Below, one piece after another: positions 33,793-46,900 of a DNA stretch of 64,000 nt. The position numbers and the translations under genes are program-made. The DNA is taken from NCBI GenBank assembly GCA_030704615.1, contig CM060731.1:4712001-4776000 (forward strand). Direction: 5' to 3'. The notes below the pieces were generated by a model. The model had not been told where the DNA came from, searched no databases, and saw nothing but the letters and a program-made list of their open reading frames with translations. The stretch's first letter is position 1; every line of letters starts with the position of its first letter. The DNA comes from Takakia lepidozioides. Its lineage: Eukaryota; Streptophyta; Takakiopsida; Takakiales; Takakiaceae.

Positions 33793-36700
33793 CACCTCGA
33801 GGAGTTGATTGATGAAAACATTGAAGAGCAGAGGGGAGAGAGTACATCCTTGAGCTACACCTTGGTCTATGTCAAAGAAGTTGGACTTCTGTCCGTTAAC
33901 AGTGACACAGCTTTTGGTGTGAGCATACAAGTTGTGGACAACTCTCCACATCTTTCCCTTGATCCCACAAGACCAGAGGCGGAACCATAGGCCATCTCTC
34001 CACACTGTGTCATAAGCCTTTTTGACATCCAGGAAAAAGACATAAGTGGGTTTCCCTTCTTTTTTCCTTCCCTGGATAATCTGGCTTAGAGTGAAGATAT
34101 GATCCACACAGCCCCTGTTTCGCCGAAAGCCAGCTTGGCCTTCGTGGAAACAACCTCTAGACTCCAGATCAACCTCGAGACGAGTACTTATAACTCTGCA
34201 GAATGTCTTGCCAACAGCATTGAGGAGCGTGATGCCACGGTAGTTCCCCGGTTCTTCTCTGTCACCCTTCTTGTATAGATTGACAATGACCCCCTGTCGC
34301 CAGCAAAAGGGGATCATTTCAGTCTTCAGATAAGGTTAAAGAGGAGAACCAGGGCCTCTATCATGGGATCGCCACCGTGCTTGATAAGCTCGTTGACAAT
34401 ACCATCAGGTCCACCAGCTTTATATCCGTTTAAATGTTCAATTGCATCCACAATCTCAGAAGAACTAATGGGAGCATTATAAGCCATTGAAATATACTCC
34501 AGTTCATCAGGGCTGTTTTGAATCATAGGAACAGTTTTTCCAACTGTGTCCCTCCATTCAGCAGAAGACCCCTCACTGTTAGACCTAGAAGTTCTGCCAA
34601 GGATACTGTAGTGAGTTTCAAAGGTTTGACAATGTCAACCGATGAAGTCACCACTGCACCTTTAGTAGTCTTCAGCGCTTGTACTTGCTGACCGTTTTTC
34701 GGCTTGTACAAACGTTGAAGGGCCAACCAGAATTTCTTGTCATTACCACCATGGTGGTTGAGTTTATTTCACTGTATAACTTGTCCCAGTATAATTTCTT
34801 CTGAGACCTAACAGCTGATTGATATCTTTACAGAGCTGGTAGTACCTCGCCCACAATTCTCTGTTGGTTTCCAAATTGCAGCACTCTTTATAGAGGGCTC
34901 GTCTCTCAGCTATCTTGAGTTTAATCTCATTAGTCCACCAATTAACTGCTCTACCGCAGACAATTAGTTTCCTCCCAATGATCTTGTCAGCCACGGAGGA
35001 AACAAAACTCTCCCAAGAGTCCACTGCGCTTTCGACTTCATTTCTTGCGTTAACAGAGCGTGACTGAAGTTCTTGGAGCGATTGGACAAAATGAGGGAGA
35101 GCCTCTTGCAAGGCCTGGACGTACTCAGCCTTGACCTCCTCATTGTGGAATTTTTCTATGCGCCACTTCCGAATCGAACGTTTCACAGATCTCTTGGTGG
35201 TGGGAAAACACCTTTTGATCTCAGTCCAAACCAGGAAGTGGTCAGAGGTACCAATATCAGTTCTGTCGATCAACACATTGGCACACTGGGGGAACAAAAT
35301 TTTGTCCATTATGATATAGTCCACAATGGAACGTTCCCCAGTTTGGGATTTCTCACGAGTCCACTGCACTTGGTCACCTCTTGTCCTGTTATTCAAGGTC
35401 AAAAGCTGAAGCTCTTCTAGACAGTTAATTAACCGTCTGCCATTTCCTCACCAAAAGGTCCAATGATATCGTCCTGATGGATCCCTTTGCCCACCCGAGC
35501 ATTGAGTCCCCCAATAGTACCACCTGACCTTTGGCAAGGCACGAAGCACAGTCCAGCTTTACATCTTCGAAGGCCTTGTCTGTGTCAGCACTAAGGGTCC
35601 CCTCTGTGGGCATGTAAACACAACCAACAAAGAGGTCCTTTGTACTCATGCCGCCCTTCAAATTCAGTTTTAGCCAGATACTATGCTCGTACCTCAAACC
35701 CTTGTTGATAATTTCACAATTGTCAAACAAGAAATCACGGACAAAGAATCCGACCCCTTTTTGACCGCGTTTGGCAGAGGCTGCCTTGAGAGTACACATC
35801 TTACCTGCCCATTTATAACCAATGACATCTCCAACCAGTTTATCCGACGTTTCCCATGTTTCTTGCCCAGCACAGATATGAATATCATTAGTCCGAAGAA
35901 CTTGTCCCACTTCAAGTTGTTTCCTTTGGTTGGTCAACCCTGAGAAGTTGAAAGTGGCCAGCCGCAAGCCAGCCCTTTGCGTGTGAATTGTTTGTCGTCT
36001 AGGTAGCTTGTGATTGCTCCTGGACGGCCAACCGTTCTGCAAAGGGGGGACAGTTACCCCATGTGTAGATTTTGCTCGTCTTGTGTAAACTTTGAGAATT
36101 GGTAAACCATTCAGGGTACCAAATCTTTCAGTTACACGACGCACAGGCTCCGCACACATAGGGGCAGATTGTCCGTCAGACTGCTTGGGGACAATTACCC
36201 CGTGTATAGATTTTGCTCGTCTTGTGTAGACTTTGAGGATTGGTAAACCATTTAGAGTACCAAATCCTTCAGTTACACGACGTTCAGGCTCTGCACACTT
36301 AGGGACAGATTGTCCATCTGACGGCTTGGGGACAATTACCCCGTGTATAGAATTTGTTCGTCTTGTGTAAACCTTGAGGATTGGTATACCATTCAGAGTA
36401 CCAAATCCTTCAGATTCAGGACGTTCAGGTTCCGTACACTTAGGGGCATCTTGTCCTTCTGGCTGTTTGGATTCAACCTCATCCAGAGCATCAAACCGAT
36501 TAGAAACTCTCAAGTTGAAGTTGTTGCCCTTGGTTGTCTTCCTAGAGCGCCCCATTGAATCACCAATGTCTAAGACCGCTCTCCAGCCAGTCAAGGGACG
36601 AACTTCTTTGAGATTGAATTGATGCGGGACTCTATTAGAAGCACTTTTGGTCATTGCAACCTTCAACGGACCCCTGTTATCAAGTCTCGAGATGGTACCA

Positions 36701-36859
36701 TTAGCCATGAAATCCAAGCCTAAGCTAGAGCATGTAGTTTTAAAGGACACATCGTCCATCCTGGGATTCACCCCAAAAACTACACATGAAGCCCCAGATT
36801 TGGCATAAGTAACCAATTCCCAGGGATCACCCTGAGGAGTGTTGAAGTTGATAGGAGCT

Positions 36860-36862
<3 letters not shown>
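33793..36862 (-). mobile_element. LINE-A copy 4: 5' part, inverted relative to copy 5
   Basis: It runs from ORF1 (36862 downward) through the endonuclease (36050-34900) and half of the RT, ending in the middle of RT sequence at ~33793. ORF1 and endonuclease are in one continuous 463-residue frame here, unlike copy 5. Endonuclease motifs visible are RLATFNFSG, AGQETW and RSIVDYIIMD; the GDFNA motif is lost to a one-base deletion near 35507. Later breaks lie near 34790, 34625 and 34320. Unusually for a LINE, the 5' part is kept and the 3' part lost. Confidence 0.85.
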
Positions 36863-36906
<44 letters not shown>

Positions 36907-36912
36907 GAGAGA
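36863..36912. repeat. GA dinucleotide microsatellite
   Basis: An almost pure (GA)n run of about 50 bp between the 5' edge of LINE-A copy 4 and the tail of a LINE-B 3' end at 36917. Confidence 0.95.
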
Positions 36913-36916
36913 ATGA

Positions 36917-37149
36917 GAAATGAAATGAAATGGTGCTTTATAACGTCCGCGGAAAGCCCATAGAGCTTATGGGACAAAATGGAAGAAAACATGAGAGAGG
37001 AAACAAAACCAAAGCCAAGAATAAGAACTATTGCTCGAGTGATCGTCTAAGGGTGAAGGCCTCGTGCAGGTAAGCTGCCGAGCATTTCTGATCCTCATAG
37101 TGGAAGACTTCAGTGAGAGATTGGGTTCCACGGAATAAACAGTGGAAGA
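36917..37149 (-). mobile_element. LINE-B 3' fragment
   Basis: It carries the C-terminal coding end (plus-strand GTCTAAGGGTGAAGGCCTCGTG) and the 3' end with a CATTTCATTTC tail. It is nearly identical to the start of the longer copy next to it at 37150, so one arrived beside the other or the end was duplicated. Confidence 0.75.
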
Positions 37150-37881
37150 GAATGAAATGAAATGGTGCTTTATAACGTCCGCGGAAAGCTCATAGAGCTT
37201 ATGGGACAAAATGGAAGAAAACATGAACCACAATTAATGTTCTAGCGATTGTCTAAGGGTGAAGGCCTCGTGCAGGTAGGCTGCCAAGCATTTTTTATCC
37301 TCATAGTGGAAGACATCAGTGAGAGTTTGGGTTCCACTGAATAAACAGTGGAATCTCCCACGGATCTCGTAGTATAGAGGGCAGTAGAAGAAGAAGTGCT
37401 CTTCAGTTTCAATTTCCTTGCGGCGCCCTATGCAAGCTGGACATAGGCGGTCCTCCCGTTGCAGGTTTTCCCATCTGCCAGTCTCTATCCGTAGGTTGTG
37501 GGAACCCACCCTGAACCGCCCCAATGCCCTCAGGAGGGAAGGAGATAAGGGTGCTGAAAGGTAATTTGGTCTCAAGATTCTATCATCGCGGAGCACCAAG
37601 AATGTCTCTCGATAGAAGTGGAGCTTTGTCGTGAGATTGGGTAGCTTCCAAGTTCTCTTGACATGTAATTCCATAAGCTCTCTCCTAATGAGTCTGTTGC
37701 GGTCATGTCTGGATGTGATGTCCACCTCATCTGGATTCATTGGTAATAGGAAAGCAGTAGAAAGAAGAGAGAAATGAGAGAAAGTAACTTCATAACGTCC
37801 ACAGGGGGCCATACCCATCGGACAGGGTACAACAAAAGAAACGACCATTTCAGGGTGATGCCCTAAGACAAAGGGTCCCAA
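37150..37881 (-). mobile_element. LINE-B: C-terminal region with CCHC-like finger
   Basis: A frame of about 200 residues typical of the C-terminus of a non-LTR polyprotein: NRLIRRELMELH, LGRFRVGSHNLRIETGRW, then CPACIGRR and EEHFFFYCPLYYEIRGRF, a zinc-finger-like Cys/His cluster, and an AAYLHEAFTLRQSLEH end. The 3' untranslated end with CTCTATGAGCTTTCCGCGG and the pentamer tail follows at 37225-37150. No RT is present; it is 5'-truncated at about 37880, close to the last mapped exon of the LRR gene. Confidence 0.75.
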
Positions 37882-37945
37882 TCAGGGAAGCCACACAGCA
37901 CTTCCGATCATCAAGGGAGAGCTAGGTTCAAATGCATTGCAAGAA

Positions 37946-40900
37946 CTAGAAACAGATCACATCCATGGTCTTGGTATTTACAAACTGAGAACGCTTTGCA
38001 ACCTCAGCTTCTGCAACAGCCTCCTCCTTTCTCTGCACAAGGTATGTTTGTTACGACCAATCTGAACAAACCAACCACAAACCTCTCTTCCTGTATCCTC
38101 TTCTGCATGTACAATAATAGTGTGCCATAAGCTCTTTGGGGTTTTCATGAATGTCTCTTCGGATGTTATAAAGTACCATTTCATTGCATTTCTTCTCTGT
38201 CTCTTTACTTTGAGTTTCTTTCATGTGCTCTGTTGGTTCTCTGTTCTAGTTCTACTGAGTCCAATAGGCACATTCTGTGGATGTGCTTAAATTCCTGTCT
38301 TCTATTTGTCTCTCATTACTTGAGGTTCTCCACATTAGGGAATCACTCAGAAGCGAATTGTAGTGTTATGATAGCGGCACACTTTTGTGCTGTTTCCTCT
38401 TTTTCTGTCCTACAACCTCTTAGAGCTTTCCATGGACATTCTACATTTCATTTCTTTCTTTTTGTCCATGTTTGCGGTTTTTTATTTGATCTTTTGGATT
38501 TCTTCCTTAATTCTTTTGTGTCCTAAAGACCCACTGGGGGGCTTTCCTATTGACACAAACTGAGGAACTGGGATTTCAAATCATATGGTAGAAAACAAGA
38601 CTTCCACAGGCATTTGACAGCAGCACATGTACCATTAGACATGCATGTGTACACAGGGCTAGCTACTCACCTTCTGAGTCAGCTTCAGCTCCTGGAGAGC
38701 CTCATCACGTTCAACCACAATTGCTTTCTCCCTGGCCTCATAAAGGCTCTTCACACGGTTGATCTCGTCTTCCACATATCTGTCACTCACTACATTGTAA
38801 GCCTCAGATGACGTTGGATTTCCGGCTATTTCACACATGAAAACCAGAGAGGTTAGCCTCTAGTGATTCATGGTGTCATTTGAAGGTTTGCACTTTGCTA
38901 AGCAGGTGACACATCAGAAACCTACCATTATATTATTGGTAAATTCCAAAGGGCACCAGTAGTTAGGAGACCCCATAACCTTAGCATGGTGTCCATGTTA
39001 TTGACTTTCTGTTGAAGAGATTTGCACGTGTTTTCAGCAGCAGCTTTTGCACCCCGTGCAACTTTTAGTTGCAGCTCTAGGTCAGAGATAACGGAGTCTT
39101 GAGCTGCCAGCTCCGCCCGAAATGCCTGCCCCTGAACTCACAAGTTGGTATAAGCTGACATCATCACATGGAGGGTTCTTGGGGGAGGGTCAAGGGTGCC
39201 TGTGCACCCAATTGTGCAAATAGACAGGACCAAGTCAGTAAAGACATGCACTAAGGACCACCTTTGTGTCAGATGAAGTATCTTTTGTACAATAGTAATA
39301 GGTAAGACCCAATTTCAGAAGTAGGCAAACACCCCTAGTAGCGCCAAGTCGTTGCCCAAGCATTATTAGCCAGCTGCAGATTGCATTCAGCCCACCAGTG
39401 AAAGATATAGATTAAAATATCCACACCTGCTCAACCTCCTCTTGCAACCGACTCATCCAGTCAGCTTTAAGGGCTTTCGCAGTGGTTGCAGATCCACAAA
39501 CCGCATCCTTAGCTTCAGCAACCTCATTTTTGAGATGCCTGATGGTGTCATTCTGACTATCCAACATCTTGCTCTTCACCTGCATCAACTTTCTGTAGAC
39601 AATGGTCAGAGGTCTGAAAAAGAGAGAAAGACTCATAAACACAATGGCGGTCATAGCAAGACCACAGGTAACATAGTAGTCTTGCACTGGTGGTACATTG
39701 GGACACCATTAATAGCTTCAACGGTCTTTCACAAGCACCTCTTCTGGTTGGGTAACTAGGGATGATGTTGTGCATGTAGCCCCAATCACACCTTGAAGGA
39801 AAGATTCCTGTAGGGGTTCCAGATTTCCAGAGAAATGTAATGAAATGGTACTTCATATAACCGCGGAAAGCTCAAAGAGCCGAAGGGACAAGAGAAAGCA
39901 AGAAACAAGAGAGAGGGGCACTCCACAAGCAGTCCAAAAGCAACTCTTGCTCAAGAGATTGTCGAAGAGTCATCGTCTCCCTTTCCTCTCTGCATCTGTT
40001 TATTGTTCAAAGGTAAACTCCCTGTCCTGAGCTTAAATTTCAATGTAGTGTTGAGGGTAGGTAGGCACTTCAGATCATCCTTAAGGTCCTCACCCATATC
40101 ACAGACTGGAAACAAGTTCAGGGAAGTCTTATGGCTAACTTCGTGCATGTGAGAGAGAATGTACTCATAAGACTTTGTTTTGCCCTAGCCTTGTCGCCAT
40201 AGACCCCGAGCCCAGTAAACATTGGGGATAGGCACTACCTTTGTTAGGGGCTCACTCCAGTAGTAGTGACACAAGAGAGAGAGAGCACATACCCTTACAA
40301 TGTCTTCAGTCTCCTGAAGTTTCTGTGCAGATGCTGCAGCCTCTGAAGCGAGCCGCTTGTTCTCCTCTTTGAGAAAAGCAAGCTGTACCCATGCTGCTTT
40401 CTCAAGAGCACGGCGCTCTTTGTCTGCCACTGTAGCAGCATCTGCCAGCTGACGACGAAGCCCCTCAACCTCCATACTCATCTCCTGCGAGCTAGTGGCA
40501 TGCTCTTCCTTTAGCCGGTTGACTTCCTCTCCAAGATTCTGCACTTCCTGTTGCGTATGCCATACCAGATCAATAACGCTAATTCTGGTTCTTTCAAAAG
40601 ATATAACCGGTGCTGTTTTTCACTACCACGCCTGCAATTATGGAGTCCTTCACCGCACTGGGCTAAGACTATGTGTGCTACCTATAGTCATAACAAGAAC
40701 TGAACCCAATTGCACCAGGCCAGGCCACAGGTAGAAGAATAACTAGGACTATACCTGCTCACTGACTGCCAGTCTTTCAAGGTCTTGGTGCACTTTCTGC
40801 AGCCTCACTTTCTGTCCCGCCCACACATGCCAACACATTTGATGTCCCCTTCCATTCATATCATAACTGCACATATAATAAACAAGAGCCTTGGAATTGA

Positions 40901-43900
40901 TTCATGTGGAGCTTTCAATTTACTCGATATCCACAGATAAGGAAGGATAATGAATACATCAAAGTAAACACATCGGTCTGAACCTTGAAACATTGACAGC
41001 CAGTCATTAGTTTTCTCAGTCAACTTCTACCCATCTGGACAACCATGCCTTGCAGCTTGCACATGGCTGTAGGCTGGATGCACACTGAATCAACTTTTAT
41101 GCTGCATCAATCACGTGTCAAATTTTCATTCACTTGATGCAAACCCTGCTAATACCAGCATACAAAGAAGGAACTAAAGAGGAAAACCTGAGCACAGACA
41201 ACATCAGTAAGCTCCGTGACGAGCTCCTCTGCGCCTCTTTCCTGAAGCAAGACCAGATTTTGAGTTGATTGAAATCAATGCACAGGAGTCTTACATAGAA
41301 AGGTACCTATGGATCTGAATCTCTTGCCTCTCCCTCCAAACCAAAGCATGTGACCAAACAATGAAAGATAAATTCCTTCACCCCTTGGGCCTGGTCCTTT
41401 AACAAAAGGAGAGGACACCTGAACTTTGTGCCACACCCACATTTCAGTTTGCTCAATTGAAACAAGTTATGGTAGCCATGATAAAGGCCCCAGTGACCTC
41501 ACAGTGACTGCCTAGAAGTGCCTCTCAGGTATGTTGAAAATTCTGGTATATACATATTTACTTATTTATTTATTTTTCTTAAAGAGTATATTCTAACCAA
41601 GGAGACTGTATTTAATGGAAGCTTTAAAATAGATTTTAGTTACATGAAGTTGCTTGAAACTGATATACACAAGACAGGATATCAACCTTCTCCCTAACAA
41701 TCTTGAAGGCCTCCCTCATCTCCGTCACTTCTTTATGTGTGTCTTCCCGCAGTTTCCTCATGGTTTGCATATTTCTTGCATTCTCTGCCAGTTTTTGTCT
41801 TTGTAAATGGAAAGCTTGAATTTGTACTGTCCACATTTTGAAAAGATCATATTCTTCCTTTCTTTTTCTTCTATGGGGTTGAAGACCTGAGATGTTATGG
41901 ATACTGCATGAAACTCACAATATAATTGGAAGCATTTTTGCTGACTTAAAGTTGCTGTTTTCATTTCAAGAACAACAATAGAGTTCTTGAGACCCATAAC
42001 TTCAAAGCATATTCAAAGGTCAGATCTGCTTACACTCTGCTGTGTAGTCACTTGTGCCATGAAAAGAGCCAAAGGCACAGTTAGTAGGGTTATAACCTTT
42101 CATGACCAGACCAGAAATCACATTGAATCACATCTCTCTCCAAAATACACCTTGCAATGCTTGACGAAGCTCAAGCTGTGTGCTGGAAAGCTTCGCTTGC
42201 AAGTTTTCAATCGTCCGTTCCGTCGCCTTTTCTGCTATGGCCCTTCCTCGAGCCTCCCAAGCTGCTGCTTCCCGCTCCACCTCTTCTTTCACTTCTAGCT
42301 CCTTCACCCTATCCCCACGGCATCCAGATTTCTCTCCACTTCTCCCTGCATTGGTATCAAGGGTCACGTTTTCCTTGTACAAACTACATAGTTTTCTAAC
42401 CTTGCAGAGGGGCCTTCATATTGAACAGCTTTGATTTTCAAGTCAGCTTCTGATGCAAAAGAAGCAGCATTGAAACTCATGCTTATGCTGCAACGAGGAA
42501 TAGCTGCAAGCTCTAGGGTTTCACTATTTTCCTGATATGATATCCCCTCTCAGAGCAGAAAAAGACTTGGTAGCCTGCTCAGGCTCTTTGGAACTCTTCT
42601 AAAATGTTCTAAACTTCCAACTGTTGTTTGAAAAAATAATGAACAATAAATTGTAGAGTTTTCCTTCATGAATTAGTCCCAGTCTTTTACCTGAATGGAG
42701 ATGCAATCCAACACACCCTTTTGTCTCTTCACATGTTTTAGTTTTGACCTGAAGAGGTTAATCAAAACCTCGGTTTTTGAGTCTCTGCTTTCATGTAGCT
42801 TTACCTTGGATGTTTAGTTAAATACTTCGAATGTTATCGCACTTTCGAATTTTGGAGTTATGGATGGCAATCAGATGGAAAACATTGGCCATCCCTTCAA
42901 GCTACCAACCATCCAGTAAAACAACAATAACAAACCAAACATATTTTTGCCTCTAATGTTCTGGAAACTCATTCAATGTTAGTGCCTGATATGTTTTTGG
43001 AAAGGTATCTTCATTATCTTTCTCTGATTCTTAGAATCTCCCTGTCCTCTAGGAAGCCTATTGACATTGGGTGGACTTGAAACGGGAGTACATTAATGTC
43101 TCTGTGACTAAATGCCGGCCTTGTGACCTCGTGTTCTTGTTTGTTTCGACCTGAAGCGCTTTGCTTCAGGTAAGGTAGTGCATTGGATTTAGTTGGAAAG
43201 CTTGGGGCCTTTCCCTCTTTAGAATATGCCTACACGGGCCATTCCCTGCAACTCCCTGGAGTGTGATCTCTGAATGGTAACAAACGGACTCCTACCGCTT
43301 GGGGGCAGCCCCTCCGCCCAAATTGGGCAGTCGTATGCTCTGTCTAGCATACTCGGCACTTGGGCTCGGGTTGGTTCCTGTGCTTAAACTTATGGCCTGC
43401 GAAAACAATAAAAAATGTAGCTCCTATCAACATCAACACTCCTCAGGGTGATCCCTGGGAATTGGTTACTTATGCCAAATCTAGGGCTTCATGTGTAGTT
43501 TTTGGGGTGAATCCCAGGATGGACGATGTGTCCTTTAAAACTACATGCTCTAGCTTAGGCTTGGATTTCATGGCTAATGGTACCATCTCGAGACTTGATA
43601 ATAGGGGTACGTTGAAGGTTGCAATGACCAAAAGTGCTTCTAATAGAGTCCCGCATCAATTCAATCTCAAAGAAGTTCGTCCCTTGACTGGCTGGAGAGC
43701 GGTCTTAGACATTGGTGATTCAATGGGGCGCTCTAGGAAGACAACCAAGGGCAACAACTTCAACTTGAGCGTTTCTAATCGGTTTGATGCTCTGGATGAG
43801 GTTGAATCCAAACAGCCAGAAGGACAAGATGCCCCTAAGTGTACGGAACCTGAACGTCCTGAATCTGAAGGATTTGGTACTCTGAATGGTTTACCAATCC

Positions 43901-46900
43901 TTAAGGTTTACACAAGACGAACAAATTCTATACACGGGGTAATTGTCCCCAAGCCGTCAGATGGACAATCTGTCCCTAAGTGTGCAGAGCCTGAACGTCG
44001 TGTAACTGAAGGATTTGGTACTCTAAATGGTTTACCAATCCTCAAAGTCTACACAAGACGAGCAAAATCTATACACGGGGTAATTGTCCCCAAGCAGTCT
44101 GACGGACAATCTGCCCCTATGTGTGCGGAGCCTGTGCGTCGTGTAACTGAAAGATTTGGTACCCTGAATGGTTTACCAATTCTCAAAGTTTACACAAGAC
44201 GAGCAAAATCTACACATGGGGTAACTGTCCCCCTTTGCAGAACGGTTGGCCGTCCAGGAGCAATCACAAGCTACCTAGACGACAAACAATTCACACGCAA
44301 AGGGCTGGCTTGCGGCTGGCCACTTTCAACTTCTCAGGGTTGACCAACCAAAGGAAACAACTTGAAGTGGGACAAGTTCTTCGGACTAATGATATTCATA
44401 TCTGTGCTGGGCAAGAAACATGGGAAACGTCGGATAAACTGGTTGGAGATGTCATTGGTTATAAATGGGCAGGTAAGATGTGTACTCTCAAGGCAGCCTC
44501 TGCCAAACGCGGTCAAAAAGGGGTCGGATTCTTTGTCCGTGATTTCTTGTTTGACAATTGTGAAATTATCAACAAGGGTTTGAGGTACGAGCATAGTATC
44601 TGGCTAAAACTGAATTTGAAGGGCGGCATGAGTACAAAGGACCTCTTTGTTGGTTGTGTTTACATGCCCACAGAGGGGACCCTTAGTGCTGACGCAGACA
44701 AGGCCTTCGAAGATGTAAAGCTGGACTGTGCTTCGTGCCTTGCCAAAGGTCAGGTGGTACTATTGGGGGACTTCAATGCTCGGGTGGGCAAAGGGATCCA
44801 TCAGGACGATATCATTGGACCTTTTGGTGAGGACGAGCTGAATTCTAATGGCAGACGGTTAATTAACTGTCTAGAAGAGCTTCAGCTTTTGACCTTGAAT
44901 AACAGGACAAGAGGTGACCAAGTGCAGTGGACTCGTGAGAAATCCCAAACTGGGGAACGTTCCATTGTGGACTATATCATAATGGACAAAATTTTGTTCC
45001 CCAGTGTGCCAATGTGTTGATCGACAGAACTGATATTGGTACCTCTGACCACTTCCTGGTTTGGACTGAGATCAAAAGGTGTTTTCCCACCACCAAGAGA
45101 TCTGTGAAACGTTCGATTCGGAAGTGGCGCATAGAAAAATTCCACAATGAGGAGGTCAAGGCTGAGTACGTCCAGGCCTTGCAAGAGGCTCTCCCTCATT
45201 TTGTCCAATCGCTCCAAGAACTTCAGTCACGCTCTGTTAACGCAAGAAATGAAGTCGAAAGAGCAGTGGACTCTTGGGAGAGTTTTGTTTCCTCCGTGGC
45301 TGACAAGATCATTGGGAGGAAACTAATTGTCTGCTAATTGGTGGACTAATGAGATTAAACTCAAGATAGCTGAGAGACGAGCCCTCTATAAAGAGTGCTG
45401 CAATTTGGAAACCAACAGAGAATTGTGGGCGAGGTACTACCAGCTCCGTAAAGATATCAATCAGCTTGTTAGGTCTCAGAAGAAATTATACTGGGACAAG
45501 TTATACAGTGAAATAAACTCAAACCACCATAGTGGTAATGACAAGAAATTCTGGTTGGCCCTTCAACGTTTGTACAAGCCGAAAAGTACAAGCGCTGAAG
45601 ACTACTAAAGGTGCAGTGGTGACTTCATCGGTTGACATTGTCAAAACCTTTGAAACTCACTACAGTATCCTTGGCAGAACTTCTAGGTCTAACAGTGAGG
45701 GGTCTTCTGCTGAATGGAGGGACACAGTTGGAAAAACTGTTCCTATGATTCAAAACAGCCCTGATGAACTGGAGTATATTCCAATGGCTTATAATGCTCC
45801 CATTAGTTCTTCTGAGATTGTGGAAGCAATTGAACATTTAAATGGATATAAAGCTGGTGGACCTGATGGTATTGTCAACGAGCTTATCAAGCACGGTGGC
45901 GATCCCATGATAGAGGCCCTAGTTCTCCTCTTTAACCTTATCTGGAAGACTGAAATGATCCCCTTTCGCTGGCGACAGGGGCATTGTCAATCTATACAAG
46001 AAGGGTGACAGAGAAGAATCGGGGAACTACCGTGGCATCACGCTCCTCAATGCTGTTGGCAAGACATTCTGCAGAGTTATAAGTACTCGTCTCGAGGTTG
46101 ATCTGGAGTCTAGAGGTTGTTTCCACGAAGGCCAAGCTGGCTTTCAGCGAAACAGGGGCTGTGTGGATCATATCTTCACTCTAAGCCAGATTATCCAGGG
46201 AAGGAAAAAAGAAGGGAAACCCACTTATGTCTTTTTCCTGGATGTCAAAAAGGCTTATGACACAGTGTGGAGAGATGGCCTATGGTTCCGCCTCTGGTCT
46301 TGTGGGATCAAGGGAAAGATGTGGAGAGTTGTCCACAACTTGTATGCTCACACCAAAAGCTGTGTCACTGTTAACGGACAGAAGTCCAACTTCTTTGACA
46401 TAGACCAAGGTGTAGCTCAAGGATGTACTCTCTCCCCTCTGCTCTTCAATGTTTTCATCAATCAACTCCTCGATGATGTGGAAAGTGAGGGATTTGGGTT
46501 AAGTGTGGGTGATACCACCATACCAGCCCTTATGTTTGCGGATGACTTCGCAGGCATAGGGGAGACTCCAACCAATCTCCAGGAGTTGATTGATTGCGCG
46601 AAGAGATACTTTGATCTTTGGGGGCTAGAGGCTAATGTCAGCAAATGTGCAGTGGTAGCATTCAACGACAGAGGAGAGGGAGGAAGTGAACTTAAGTGGC
46701 AGTGGGGTAGTCAAGAGATCCCGGTCCTCCCTTCCTACACTTACCTGGGCGTTGAGTTCTCCTCCAATTGTAATTGGGATGCACATATCCGGAAAGTTGT
46801 TCAAACTGGCAAGGGCAAAGCTCTGGGGCTCACTAAATTTTTCCACTGCAGAGGGGTCAACTCTGAGGTTAAGAAAACCATGCTTTGTCCCGTTATTAGA

